A DNA stretch of 64,000 bases from Arthrobacter sp. U41 (GTDB lineage: Bacteria > Actinomycetota > Actinomycetes > Actinomycetales > Micrococcaceae). The stretch is from the NCBI RefSeq assembly GCF_001750145.1, contig NZ_CP015732.1, positions 434,001 through 498,000 of the forward strand, in the 5' to 3' direction. The stretch's first letter is position 1, and each line of letters starts with the position of its first letter. The position numbers and the translations under genes are program-made. Positions 40,599 to 49,049 of this stretch are shown here, one piece after another. The notes under the pieces are model-generated. The model searched no databases. It was not told the origin of the DNA and saw nothing but the letters and a program-made list of their open reading frames with translations.

Positions 40599-40747
40599 CC
40601 CGCAGACCCGTTACGGCACTCTGACGGACGGCGGGCCGGGATCCTGCGGCCCGAGGACGATGCGTGTCCGGACGGCGGCACTCTCCGCCCGCGCCCGTCG
40701 GGCGGTCCGAAATGTGTCTGCGGGACGGTCCCTGAGGTCGCCCGCTC

Positions 40748-40793
40748 TTGACAGCAGGCGCCATAATGGGATTACCTAATGAACATTCGGTAA
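40748..40793 (+). promoter_or_regulatory. paaI-paaK promoter with PaaR operator
   Basis: TTGACA at 40748-40753 is followed 17-18 bp later by an ATTACC/TTACCT -10 region inside a 22-bp palindrome (40772-40793). Its half-sites are TTACC and GGTAA with AATG and CATT inside. The palindrome is one of three alike in the window (also 47342 and 58509), all upstream of phenylacetate genes. Repressor binding would occlude the -10. Confidence 0.78.
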
Positions 40794-40815
40794 ATAAAGC
40801 TGGAGGCAATGACGC

Positions 40816-41340
40816 ATGGCTGGATCGACGGTTTCGGGTGACATCCACCCCATCCTTAAGGACGACTACGCGTCTGAGTGGATGGGCATCGAAGTAGTGG
40901 CGCTGGACGACGGACATGCCACAATCCGCATGACGCTCCGGCAGGAAATGCTGAACGGATTCGGCATGGCCCACGGCGGAATGATCTTCGCCTTCGGCGA
41001 CACAGCGTTCGCGCTGGCCTGCAACCAGACCACGCCGACTCCGGCTGACGAGGGCAACATCACCGTGGCCTCCGGCGTCGACATCAACTTCCTCAGGCCC
41101 GCCTTCCGCGGCCAGACCCTCACCGCCGTCGCCAACCGACGCGCCAGCACCGGGCGCAGCGGCCTCTACGACGTCCAGATCTACGCCGCAGATCCCGGCG
41201 CGGGCACCGCACCGGGACCGGCGTCGGCCTCCTCCACGGCCCCCGCCGCCACGGTCCCGGGCCAGCTCCCCGCCGACATCCCCCCGGGCGAACTCGTCGC
41301 CGAGTTCCGCGGCCGCAGCCGCACCATCTCCAAGAAATAG
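40816..41340 (+). CDS. paaI: Hydroxyphenylacetyl-CoA thioesterase PaaI
   Basis: A cytoplasmic hotdog-fold thioesterase of 174 aa that releases CoA from dead-end phenylacetate-pathway intermediates. Core signature is MLNGFGMAHGGMIFAFGDTA (HGG motif) with VDINFLRPAFRGQTLTAVAN. A Pro/Ala/Thr-rich insertion of about 30 residues (DPGAGTAPGPASASSTA) precedes the final strand and is longer than usual for PaaI. It begins 22 bp after the PaaR palindrome and is followed 16 bp later by paaK. Confidence 0.92.
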   Translation: MAGSTVSGDIHPILKDDYASEWMGIEVVALDDGHATIRMTLRQEMLNGFGMAHGGMIFAFGDTAFALACNQTTPTPADEGNITVASGVDINFLRPAFRGQTLTAVANRRASTGRSGLYDVQIYAADPGAGTAPGPASASSTAPAATVPGQLPADIPPGELVAEFRGRSRTISKK

Positions 41341-41356
41341 AAACAGGGAACCCCAG

Positions 41357-42685
41357 ATGACCCAAGAAACCGTCGCCCCCACCAGTGATGCTGTCCTGGA
41401 CCGCGAAGAAATGATGTCCCGCGACGAGCTCGAGGCGCTGCAGCTCGGCCGCCTCCAGCACACCTTGGCCTACGCCTACGACCGCGTACCCCTGTACAAG
41501 CGCAAGTTCGACGAGCACGGCGTCCACCCCACGGACCTCCGCGAGCTTTCCGACCTGGGCAAGTTCCCCTTCACCACCAAGGAAGACCTCCGCCTGGAGT
41601 ACCCCTTCGGCATGTTCGCCGTGCCGCAGCACGAGGTGGCCCGCATCCACGCCAGCTCCGGCACCACCGGCCGCGCCACCGTCGTCGGGTACACCAAAAA
41701 GGACCTCGCCGACTGGGCCAAGCTCGTGGCCCGCTCGCTCCGCGCCTCCGGCGTCCGCCCCGGCATGAAGGTCCACAACGCCTACGGCTACGGCCTGTTC
41801 ACCGGCGGCATGGGCGCCCACGCCGGCGCCGAGGCCCTGGGCTGCACCGTCATCCCGATCTCCGGCGGCCAGACCGAACGCCAGATCACGCTGATCCAGG
41901 ACTTCAAGCCCGACGCCATCCTGGCCACCCCGACCTACCTGCTCACCATCGCCGACGCGATGATGAAGCAGGGCATCGACCCGGCCTCCACCTCGCTCAA
42001 GTTCGCCGTGCTCGGTGCCGAGCCGTGGACCGAGGAAATGCGCCACGAGCTTGAAGTGATGATGAACATCAAGGCCTGCGACATCTACGGGCTCTCCGAG
42101 GTCATGGGGCCCGGCGTCGCCGGCGAAGCCGTGGAAACCCAGGACGGCAGCCACATCTGGGAGGACCACTTCCGCCCCGAAATCATCGACGCCTTCGACT
42201 CCTCCGTGGTCCTGGGCGACGGCGAACCCGGCGAGCTGGTCTTCACCTCCCTCACCAAGGAAGCGCTGCCGATCATCCGGTACCGCACCAAGGACCTCAC
42301 CCGCCTGCTGCCCGGCACCGCGCGCCCCGCGCACCGCCGCATGGGCCGCATCACCGGGCGCAGCGACGACATGATCATCCTGCGCGGTGTGAACCTGTTC
42401 CCCTCGCAGATCGAGGAGATCGCGCTGCGCATCCCCGAGCTGAGCCCGCACTTCCAGCTCGAGCTCACCCGCCCCGAGGGCCAGCGGATGGACCAGCTGA
42501 CCGTCAGGATCGAACGCCGCGAGTCCGTCACGGTCGAGGGTGTCGCCTCCGCCGCCAAGACCCTGCAGCAGCAGATCAAGATCCAGGTCGGCTCCTCCTG
42601 CGCCGTCGACGTCGTCGATCCCGGCTCCCTGGAGCGGTCCAACGGCAAGCTCCGCCGGATCTACGACCTGCGCCCCAAAGCGTAA
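41357..42685 (+). CDS. paaK: Phenylacetate-CoA ligase
   Basis: Activates phenylacetate to phenylacetyl-CoA using ATP, 442 aa, cytoplasmic. Motifs include RIHASSGTTGRATVVGYTKK (phosphate loop, about residue 95), YGLSEVMGPGVAGE (about 245) and GRSDDMIILRGVNLFPSQIE in the hinge of the C-terminal domain (about 335). This is the canonical catabolic PaaK, unlike the diverged enzyme at 14851. It follows paaI in an operon with paaR 85 bp downstream. Confidence 0.97.
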   Translation: MTQETVAPTSDAVLDREEMMSRDELEALQLGRLQHTLAYAYDRVPLYKRKFDEHGVHPTDLRELSDLGKFPFTTKEDLRLEYPFGMFAVPQHEVARIHASSGTTGRATVVGYTKKDLADWAKLVARSLRASGVRPGMKVHNAYGYGLFTGGMGAHAGAEALGCTVIPISGGQTERQITLIQDFKPDAILATPTYLLTIADAMMKQGIDPASTSLKFAVLGAEPWTEEMRHELEVMMNIKACDIYGLSEVMGPGVAGEAVETQDGSHIWEDHFRPEIIDAFDSSVVLGDGEPGELVFTSLTKEALPIIRYRTKDLTRLLPGTARPAHRRMGRITGRSDDMIILRGVNLFPSQIEEIALRIPELSPHFQLELTRPEGQRMDQLTVRIERRESVTVEGVASAAKTLQQQIKIQVGSSCAVDVVDPGSLERSNGKLRRIYDLRPKA

Positions 42686-42770
42686 CCACAGCAAGTCCAG
42701 CCCGCCGGCCGGCCCGCCCGGGCCGCCCCGGCGGGCTGGCTGATCTCCTGATCGTGAGAAACTAGCGACT

Positions 42771-43376
42771 ATGCCTACAACAGCCACCAGCACCAAACGC
42801 GGCCGTCCCGGCTATGACCAGCAGTCGGTACTGGTGATCGCAGTCGACGTCTTCAACCGCCATGGCTACGACGCCACTTCCATGGGCATCCTCGCCGAAA
42901 ACCTGGGCATCTCAAAGTCCGCCATTTACCACCACGTGCCGTCCAAGGGCGACCTCCTGAAGCTCGCGCTGGACCACGCCCTGGGCGGCCTTGAGGCGAT
43001 CCTGGACCAGCCGCAGGCCCAGACCGGCACCGCCGAGGCCCGGCTGGAATTCGTCCTCCGCGAGACCATCTCCGTGCTGGTGGACCGGCTGCCGTTCGTC
43101 ACCCTGCTGCTGCGCCTGCGCGGCAACACCGAGATCGAACGCGACGCGATGGAACGCCGGCGCACCTTCGACCACAAGGTCGCGGCCCTGATTTCCGCCG
43201 CCCGCGACGAGGGGTCACTGCGCCAGGACATCGACCCCCGCACCGTCACCCGGCTGCTCTTCGGCACGATCAACTCCATCGTCGAGTGGTACAAACCCGG
43301 CGGCTCCCTCTCCCCCGAGAAACTGGCCGACGACGTCATCACCATGGCCTTCCACGGCCTCCACGTCCCGGGCTAA
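42771..43376 (+). CDS. paaR: TetR-family regulator of phenylacetate catabolism
   Basis: A 201-aa TetR repressor. The N-terminal helix-turn-helix contains SMGILAENLGISKSAIYHHV and PSKGDLL; the C-terminal ligand domain is all-alpha with ETISVLVDRLPFVTLLLRLR. Position downstream of paaI-paaK and the presence of three matching palindromes in front of phenylacetate operons support PaaR, which releases DNA on binding phenylacetyl-CoA. Ligand identity is from family knowledge, not seen here. Confidence 0.88.
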   Translation: MPTTATSTKRGRPGYDQQSVLVIAVDVFNRHGYDATSMGILAENLGISKSAIYHHVPSKGDLLKLALDHALGGLEAILDQPQAQTGTAEARLEFVLRETISVLVDRLPFVTLLLRLRGNTEIERDAMERRRTFDHKVAALISAARDEGSLRQDIDPRTVTRLLFGTINSIVEWYKPGGSLSPEKLADDVITMAFHGLHVPG

Positions 43377-43453
43377 GCCGGCTCCGCCCGGCTCGCCGTG
43401 GCCTCGCGCAGAATCCCATTGACCGCGCCGGGCGCCCGGGCCACGCTGGGAGG

Positions 43454-44311
43454 ATGGCCACGAGACTATCCCAGGTGCTCTTGGGCACTTTCCCCCAGCT
43501 GCGGTACGAGCCCACTGCCAAAAGAATTCGCGCGAACCTGGGCCGGACCGCCGTCGTCGACACCCTGCAGGGCTGCCTGATTTGGGAACCGCGCCGAATC
43601 ACCCCCGTCTTTGCTGTACCCGAGCAGGAAATGCTGGCCGGGCTGGCCTCCCCGGCGCTGCCCGGGGCCGCGGTTGAGGAGCACCCCTTCGCCCTTCGGC
43701 GGGGCGCGGCACCGACAACACTCGACCCCACGACGGCGTTCGGCAGGCACACCTGCGCGGGCGAGGAACTCGACGTCGTGACGGCATCGGCGACGGCGCC
43801 CCGGGCTGCCTTCCGGCCCGAGGACCCCGACCTGGCCGGGTACGTTGTGTTGGATTTCGACGCGTTCAACTGGCTCGAGGACGATGAGGAGATCATTGGC
43901 CACCCCCGGGACCCGTTCCATCGCGTGGACATCCGCGCCTCGTCCCTGGATGTGGAGATAGCGCTCGAGGGTGTGACGCTGGCCAGCACCAACGGCGCGC
44001 AGCTGCTCTACGAGACATTGCTCCCGGTGCGGTACTACATCCCGCCCTCGGACGTGCAGCTGGACCTGCTGGAGGAGAGCCCCAAGCGGACCGTCTGCCC
44101 GTACAAGGGCCAGGCCAGCTATTGGAGCTATCCGGATTCCCGGCAGGGCAGGAACATCGCGTGGAGCTACGACCGCCGGTTCCTCGACACCGCCCAGATC
44201 CACGGCCTCATCAGTTTCTTCAATGAGCGGCTCGACCTGAGGGTGGAAGGCGTGCTGCAGCCCAGGCCCGTGACTCCGTGGTCCCGCCCGAACGGCGCGG
44301 GGGCACCTTGA
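43454..44311 (+). CDS. DUF427-domain protein, two domains
   Basis: A soluble 285-aa protein. The C-terminal DUF427 domain has VRYYIPPSDVQLDLLEESPK, CPYKGQASYWSY and WSYDRRFLDTAQIHGLISFF. The N-terminal half is a degenerate copy of the same fold (RANLGRTAVVDTLQGCLIWE and an FRPEDPD segment). DUF427 proteins have a compact beta fold of unknown role. The ATG at 43454 begins almost directly after GGGAGG, an unusually short spacing; the next in-frame start would remove the first strand. Confidence 0.85.
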   Translation: MATRLSQVLLGTFPQLRYEPTAKRIRANLGRTAVVDTLQGCLIWEPRRITPVFAVPEQEMLAGLASPALPGAAVEEHPFALRRGAAPTTLDPTTAFGRHTCAGEELDVVTASATAPRAAFRPEDPDLAGYVVLDFDAFNWLEDDEEIIGHPRDPFHRVDIRASSLDVEIALEGVTLASTNGAQLLYETLLPVRYYIPPSDVQLDLLEESPKRTVCPYKGQASYWSYPDSRQGRNIAWSYDRRFLDTAQIHGLISFFNERLDLRVEGVLQPRPVTPWSRPNGAGAP

Positions 44312-44456
44312 CGGTGGCGGGTGGCGTTTTCGCCGTCCGGGCCTGGGGCACTTTGAGCGTGGCGGAACGCATTTCGCATTCCAGGCGCTGACTACCGGGT
44401 CACCCCGGCGGTCCGGGGGCACTTTCAGGGCCGCGGAAGGCGTTTCGCCGTCGGAT
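44300..44456. repeat. Three degenerate 41-bp direct repeats
   Basis: Units start GGGGCAC at 44300, 44345 and 44416 and share GGGGCAC(C/T)TT, then GCGGxxxGCGTTTTCGC-like cores. An inverted GTGCCCC follows at about 44476. They begin inside the last codons of the DUF427 gene and fill the gap before the VOC terminator. Confidence 0.6.
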
Positions 44457-44516
44457 AGCGGCGTGTCCGTGTCAATGTGCCCCCGCCCGGCCGGTGGTCC
44501 CGCCCCCCGAGCGCAA

Positions 44517-44546
44517 AACAGCGCCCCGGCGGGCCGGGGCGCTGTT
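44517..44546 (-). terminator. Terminator of the VOC gene
   Basis: AACAGCGCCCCGGC pairs perfectly with GCCGGGGCGCTGTT around a 2-base loop. On the minus strand it is followed by TTTTGCG, making a rho-independent terminator 26 bp past the VOC stop. Confidence 0.9.
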
Positions 44547-44572
44547 CGTTGGGCGGGTACGAGAACGGCTGG

Positions 44573-44980
44573 CTAGAGCTGGTAATCCACCGGCGAGGTG
44601 ATGTTCTCGTGGACGCAGAGGATGTTGTGCTCCGAGTCCATGAACCAGGCGCACTTCTCGGAATCCGTTGTACAAATGTGGTTCTCGGTCTTCAGATCCG
44701 GCAGGTCGTAGTCCTGGAACTGAACGCCCTTGGACTCCATCTCCTGGACGGTCCGCTCGATCTCGGAGACTTCAAAGCTCAAGGCCGTGTGCTCGGAATG
44801 CTTTCCGTCCTTGACTGGCATCAACTGCAGCATGGGGCCGCCTTCACTGCCATACAGTTCACTTCCGTCGTCTGCCCTGCCGCGGACCGGGAGGCCCAGG
44901 GTTTCCGCGTAGAAGCGGTGGGCACGCTCGGGATCATCGACTGGCAGGACCGTTGTGGCTTTGTTTAGAACTAGGGTCAT
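44573..44980 (-). CDS. VOC-family (glyoxalase/dioxygenase-like) protein
   Basis: A cytoplasmic 135-aa protein with two paired beta-alpha-beta-beta-beta units of the vicinal-oxygen-chelate fold: LNKATTVLPVDDPERAHRFY at the start and FEVSEIERTVQEMESKGVQF in the second half. Potential metal ligands (His and Glu) occur, but family members vary between enzymes and resistance proteins. TAGGAGGT precedes the ATG. It is followed by a strong terminator, so it is monocistronic. Confidence 0.85.
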   Translation of the reverse strand: MTLVLNKATTVLPVDDPERAHRFYAETLGLPVRGRADDGSELYGSEGGPMLQLMPVKDGKHSEHTALSFEVSEIERTVQEMESKGVQFQDYDLPDLKTENHICTTDSEKCAWFMDSEHNILCVHENITSPVDYQL

Positions 44981-45047
44981 GTCGCCACCTCCTACGAGGA
45001 AAATTTTACGCCGGTGCGGGGCGGAAAGAACCGGCCAATCTCAGCCC

Positions 45048-45178
45048 ACAAGCGACGCTCCCGCACTTCCGGCAACCCAACGGCCGACGCCCCCTCACCT
45101 CTGGCAGCCCGACGAGCAACGCTCCCTCACGGAATGAGGGAGCGACTGCACCGGAACCGCCAGACGTGAGGGAGCGTC
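45048..45178. repeat. Palindromic intergenic repeat cluster, includes paaZ terminator
   Basis: Several variants of GACGCTCCC(G/T)CA followed by a TCTGGCA-like tail alternate with inverted copies. A perfect hairpin CGCTCCCTCA-CGGAA-TGAGGGAGCG lies at 45120-45144. The cluster fills the gap between paaZ and the VOC gene and probably terminates paaZ transcription. Confidence 0.65.
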
Positions 45179-45184
45179 CGGGGG

Positions 45185-47296
45185 TTATTTCTCGACGAGG
45201 GTGAGGACGTCGTAGGTGGCTACGATTTCGTCGTTCTGGTTGGTCAGGACGGCGTCCCAGGCCACCTCGCCGTACTCGTCGGTCTCGCGCGGGGTGATCT
45301 TCTTGGCGGTCAGGGTGACCCGGATGGAGTCGCCTGCGGCCACCGGCGTGATGAAGCGAAGGCTTTCCAGGCCGTAGTTCGCCAGCACGGGGCCCGGTGC
45401 GGGCTCCACGAACAGTCCGGCGCCCCAGGCCAGCAGCAGGTAGCCGTGCGCCACGATGCCCGGGAAGAACGGGTTGGCCTCGGCGGCAGCCTGGTTGGTG
45501 TGGGCGTAGAAGGTGTCGCCGGTGGAGTTGGCGAACTTCGTGATCTCGTCCAGGCTCACTTCACGCAGCTCGGAGCGGATCGCGTCGCCGATGTGCAGGG
45601 TGCTCAGGTGCTTCCGGAACGGGTGCTGGCCCTCGGTCTCGACCGTGAAGTTGCGGTCGGCGCCGGTGTGCCAGACGCCCGTGACGGCGGTCAGCATGTT
45701 GGGCGAGCCCTGGATGGCGGTGCGCTGCATGTGGTGCAGGACGGAGCGGATGCCGCCGAGCTCCTCGCCGCCGCCGGCGCGGCCCGGGCCGCCGTGGACC
45801 AGGTGCGGGACCGGTGAACCGTGGCCGGTGGAGCTGCGCGCGTCCTCGCGGTTAAGCATGTGCACGCGACCGTGGTGGGCGGCGATGCCGGTGACGAGTT
45901 CGCGGGCCACGTCCGGGTCGTTGGTGCAGACCGTGGCGACGAGCGAGCCGCCGCCGCGGGCGGCGAGCCGGACGGCGTCGGCCAGGTCCGTGTAGCCGAT
46001 CACCGAGGAGACCGGGCCGAAGGCTTCCAGCGAGTGGACCTCTTCGGCCTCCGGATCCGCCCAGCTCAGCAGCACCGGGGACATAAACGCACCCTCGTCG
46101 ACGACGCCGACGGTGCCGTCCGCACTGGTGACCTTCGGCGAATCAAGCGTGCCGTAGGCGAGTTCGCCGCCGGCGTCGAGCATGGCCTGCACGGCTGCCC
46201 GCACGTCGGCGAGCTGCTCCCGGGAGGCGAGGGCGCCCATGTTGACGCCCTCGGCGCGCGGGTCGCCCAGGACAATGCGCTGCTGGATCCGCTCCCCCAC
46301 GGCCGCGACGACATCCTGCACCAGCTCCTGCGGCACGATGGCCCGGCGGATCGAGGTGCACTTCTGGCCGGCCTTGGCAGTCATCTCGGTGACGAGGGAC
46401 TTGATGAAGGCGTCGAATTCCGGGGTGCCCTTGACGGCGTCCGGGCCCAGGATCGAGGCGTTCAGCGAGTCGGTTTCCGAGGTGAAGCGGACCCCGCCCT
46501 TGACCACGTTGGCGTGGGACTTGAGCGTGTTGGCGGTGGAGGCGGAGCCGGTGAAGGCCACGACGTCGCGGTAGTCGAGGTGGTCCAGCATGGTGCGGAC
46601 CGAGCCGGAAATCAGCTGCAGCGAACCCTTGGGCAGGATGCCGGATTCGATGATCGCCTTGACCACGGCGGCGGTGACGTAGCCGGTGGGGGTGGCGGGC
46701 TTGACGATCGTGGGCACGCCGGCGATGAAGGCGGGGGCCAGCTTCTCGAGCATGCCCCACACCGGGAAGTTGAAGGCGTTGATCTGCACGGCGACGCCGG
46801 GGATGCGGGTGTAGATGTGTTCGCCGGCGAAGGAACCGTCCTTGGACAGCACCTCCATGGGGCCGTCCACGATCACCTGGGAGTTGGGCAGTTCGCGCCG
46901 GCCCTTGGAGCCGAAGGTGAAGAGCACGCCGATGCCGCCGTCGATGTCGACCATGGAGTCGATCTTGGTGGCGCCGGTCTGGGCCGAGAGCGCGTAGAAC
47001 TCCTCGCGGCGGCCGTTCAGGTACTGCGCCAACTCCTTGAGCTTGAGCGCGCGCTGGTGGAAGGTCAGTTTGCCGAGTTCCGCCTGGCCGGTGGTGCGTC
47101 CGTAGTCCACGACGGCGGCGAGGTCCAGTCCCTCGGTGCTCACCTTGGCGAGGAGTTCACCGGTGCTGGCGTCCAGGACGGAGGCGGCGCCGGTAGCCGA
47201 GGCGGCGTCGGGCCTCCACCAGGAATCCTTGATGAAGCTGGGAACGATCTCGACAGTGTCTACTGTGGGTTCCGGAGCAGTTGCAGTGGTGGTCAT
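45185..47296 (-). CDS. paaZ: PaaZ: oxepin-CoA hydrolase / 3-oxo-5,6-dehydrosuberyl-CoA semialdehyde dehydrogenase
   Basis: A bifunctional enzyme of 703 aa that opens the oxepin ring and oxidises the resulting aldehyde. The aldehyde-dehydrogenase part (about 20-530) has VAFTGSASTANTLKSHANVV, GQKCTSIRRAIVPQ with the catalytic Cys, and RVHMLNREDARSSTGHGSPV. The MaoC-like hydratase part (about 550-700) has ITKFANSTGDTFYAHTNQAA and HGYLLLAWGAGLFV. Both domains look complete. The gene is divergent from a hotdog thioesterase gene across a PaaR palindrome. Confidence 0.96.
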   Translation of the reverse strand: MTTTATAPEPTVDTVEIVPSFIKDSWWRPDAASATGAASVLDASTGELLAKVSTEGLDLAAVVDYGRTTGQAELGKLTFHQRALKLKELAQYLNGRREEFYALSAQTGATKIDSMVDIDGGIGVLFTFGSKGRRELPNSQVIVDGPMEVLSKDGSFAGEHIYTRIPGVAVQINAFNFPVWGMLEKLAPAFIAGVPTIVKPATPTGYVTAAVVKAIIESGILPKGSLQLISGSVRTMLDHLDYRDVVAFTGSASTANTLKSHANVVKGGVRFTSETDSLNASILGPDAVKGTPEFDAFIKSLVTEMTAKAGQKCTSIRRAIVPQELVQDVVAAVGERIQQRIVLGDPRAEGVNMGALASREQLADVRAAVQAMLDAGGELAYGTLDSPKVTSADGTVGVVDEGAFMSPVLLSWADPEAEEVHSLEAFGPVSSVIGYTDLADAVRLAARGGGSLVATVCTNDPDVARELVTGIAAHHGRVHMLNREDARSSTGHGSPVPHLVHGGPGRAGGGEELGGIRSVLHHMQRTAIQGSPNMLTAVTGVWHTGADRNFTVETEGQHPFRKHLSTLHIGDAIRSELREVSLDEITKFANSTGDTFYAHTNQAAAEANPFFPGIVAHGYLLLAWGAGLFVEPAPGPVLANYGLESLRFITPVAAGDSIRVTLTAKKITPRETDEYGEVAWDAVLTNQNDEIVATYDVLTLVEK

Positions 47297-47341
47297 CGTT
47301 GACGGGTCCTTCCAACAGGGGCAAGATCAACACGGCCAGCA

Positions 47342-47363
47342 TTACTGACCGTCCGTTCGGTAA
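47342..47363. promoter_or_regulatory. PaaR operator between paaZ and the thioesterase gene
   Basis: A 22-bp near-palindrome with half-sites TTACTGACCG and CGTTCGGTAA, matching the sites at 40772 and 58509. It lies 45 bp from the paaZ start and 95 bp from the divergent thioesterase start and could control both. Confidence 0.8.
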
Positions 47364-47458
47364 TATACCTACAGTACATGAATGAGCCCTGCCGCACACT
47401 AGCTGCGGCGGCACTAACCGGCCTGAGCCCCTGGATTTCCGGCCACAGAGGAGACGTT

Positions 47459-47875
47459 ATGACGCCGGAGCCCCGGAATGCCGAGCTGTGGAAGATCACC
47501 CTCGGCGAACTCGACGAAAAAATGGGTGTGAAGATCATCGAGGAATCCGTCGAGCGGGTGGTGGCCACCATGCCGGTGGAGGGCAACCGGCAGTCGTTCG
47601 GGCTGCTGCACGGCGGCGCGTCGCTGGCGGTCGGGGAGGCGGTGGGCTCCTGGGCGGCGGTCATCCACGCCAGCACCCTGGGCAAGACCGCCGTGGGCGT
47701 GGATGTCTCCGCCACGCACCACAAGTCGGCCCGCAAGGGGCTCATCACGATCACGGCGACCCCCATCCATCTCGGTGGAACCGTCACCACCCACGAGGTG
47801 CTGATCCACAACGCGGCCGGCGAACGGCTCTGCACGCTGCGGATCACCAACCTGCTGCTGGACCGCAAGGGCTGA
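47459..47875 (+). CDS. Hotdog-fold thioesterase (PaaI/DHNA-CoA thioesterase-like)
   Basis: A 138-aa acyl-CoA thioesterase of the PaaI superfamily. The catalytic region is FGLLHGGASLAVGEAVGSWA (HGG motif) followed by VGVDVSATHHKSARKGLITI. GGAG lies 8 bases before the ATG, and the shorter start matches family length. The DHNA-CoA (MenI) type and phenylacetate type are not separable by eye. The divergent position from paaZ over a PaaR operator favours a phenylacetate role, although menaquinone synthesis is possible. Confidence 0.85.
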   Translation: MTPEPRNAELWKITLGELDEKMGVKIIEESVERVVATMPVEGNRQSFGLLHGGASLAVGEAVGSWAAVIHASTLGKTAVGVDVSATHHKSARKGLITITATPIHLGGTVTTHEVLIHNAAGERLCTLRITNLLLDRKG

Positions 47876-48123
47876 GCGGGCTGGGCACCGGGGGCTGAGC
47901 GGGCAAAACCGCCGGGTCGCCCATGAGTTGCGGGGGCGCCGTAAGCAAACGGCGACGGAGACATTGTCCCGCGAACTCGGCGCGAGCCCACGTCCGTTTC
48001 CGGCGAACTCGGCGCATGGCGGATCCGGATGCGGCCGGCTGCATCCAAAAGGCGGCTTCGGCCGGTAGTAACGGTGTAAGCAAATCACCGCCCGGATTCG
48101 GGCAACTCAATGAGGAGATTGAA

Positions 48124-48849
48124 ATGCGCAAAACCGTTTATGCCGCCGGGGCCGTGTCCATGCTGGCCGCCCTCACCTTCGCCGCCCCCGCCCAGGCCGG
48201 CGGCAAGCACGACGGCGGCAGGCACCACAGCGACGACGCCACCCTGTCCGTCCTCCACGGTGTGCCTGGCCTGACCGTGGATGTGTGGGTGGACGGCAAG
48301 CTCACCCTGGACGACTTCGAGCCCGGCACCCTCACGGACCCGCTGAAGCTCGAGCACGGCAGCTACAAGATCGCCATCACGGCCGCCGACGCCACCAGTG
48401 CCGACAACCCGGTGATCGGCCCGGTCAAGGTCCACCTCAAGGAGGGCCGGAACTACACCGCCGTGGCGCACCTGGATGCCTCCGGGGAGCCCACGGCAAC
48501 CCTGTTCAAGAACAGCATCTCGGCCAGCCCCGAGGGTGAGGGCAAGCTGACCGTCCGGCACGTGGCCGCGGCCCCCGCCGTCGACGTCCTTGCCGGCGAC
48601 ACGGCGGTCATCGAGGACCTGACGAACCCCGAGCAGGAGGTGCTGACGCTGGAAGCCGGAACGGTGTCCGCCTCGGTTGCGGCCGCCGGCACCACCGAGC
48701 CCCTGATCGGCCCGGCAGATGTTCCGGTCACGGAGGGCAAGAACACGATTGTGTACGCCTGGGGCAGCCTGGACGACGGCACCCTCGGCGTTGCGGTCCA
48801 GGTGGTCGACTCGGCCAAATGGCGCGGCCACGGCCATCATGACCGCTGA
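48124..48849 (+). CDS. Secreted DUF4397 protein
   Basis: An exported 241-aa protein with Sec signal (YAAGAVSMLAALTFAAPAQA, cleavage near residue 25), a short His-rich linker, and two DUF4397 beta-sandwich units. Unit one starts LSVLHGVPGLTVDVWVDG and unit two starts LTVRHVAAAPAVDVLAGD. The C-terminus has a His-rich tip (RGHGHHDR). GAGGAG precedes the ATG. Function of the family is unknown; such proteins are usually cell-wall associated. No neighbour suggests a partner. A hairpin terminator follows. Confidence 0.9.
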   Translation: MRKTVYAAGAVSMLAALTFAAPAQAGGKHDGGRHHSDDATLSVLHGVPGLTVDVWVDGKLTLDDFEPGTLTDPLKLEHGSYKIAITAADATSADNPVIGPVKVHLKEGRNYTAVAHLDASGEPTATLFKNSISASPEGEGKLTVRHVAAAPAVDVLAGDTAVIEDLTNPEQEVLTLEAGTVSASVAAAGTTEPLIGPADVPVTEGKNTIVYAWGSLDDGTLGVAVQVVDSAKWRGHGHHDR

Positions 48850-48875
48850 GCCGTAGCCCCGGAACTGAAGAGCGC

Positions 48876-48919
48876 ACCGGCCGGCAGCACATCCCGCAGG
48901 GGATGTGCCGCCGGCCGGT
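48876..48919. terminator. Terminator downstream of the DUF4397 gene
   Basis: ACCGGCCGGC and GCCGGCCGGT pair at the base, and GCACATCCC with GGGATGTGC above, separated by single mismatches, around a GCAG loop. CTTAC follows. It is a long GC-rich hairpin without a T-run. Confidence 0.75.
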
Positions 48920-49049
48920 CTTACACGCGTCCCACCCGCGGGTGTAGGGCCGATGGACCCGGAAGGCCCCGTGCCCGGACTGTTAGCTTGGAAGTGCTGA
49001 TTCGCCCGACATCACTGGGTACAACCGGTCTCACCGGAAGGGATCCACC

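Noticed and set aside
41120..42796. Long minus-strand frame of 558 codons antisense to paaK
   Set aside because: Product is a low-complexity Val/Gly/Asp/Leu shadow of paaK; paaK carries all ligase motifs.
44300..44456. CRISPR-like array because of repeated 41-bp units
   Set aside because: Only three diverged units with unequal spacing, no cas genes and no regular spacers.
45821..47302. 493-codon plus-strand frame opposite paaZ
   Set aside because: Gly/Asp/Val-rich shadow; paaZ is complete and well recognised.
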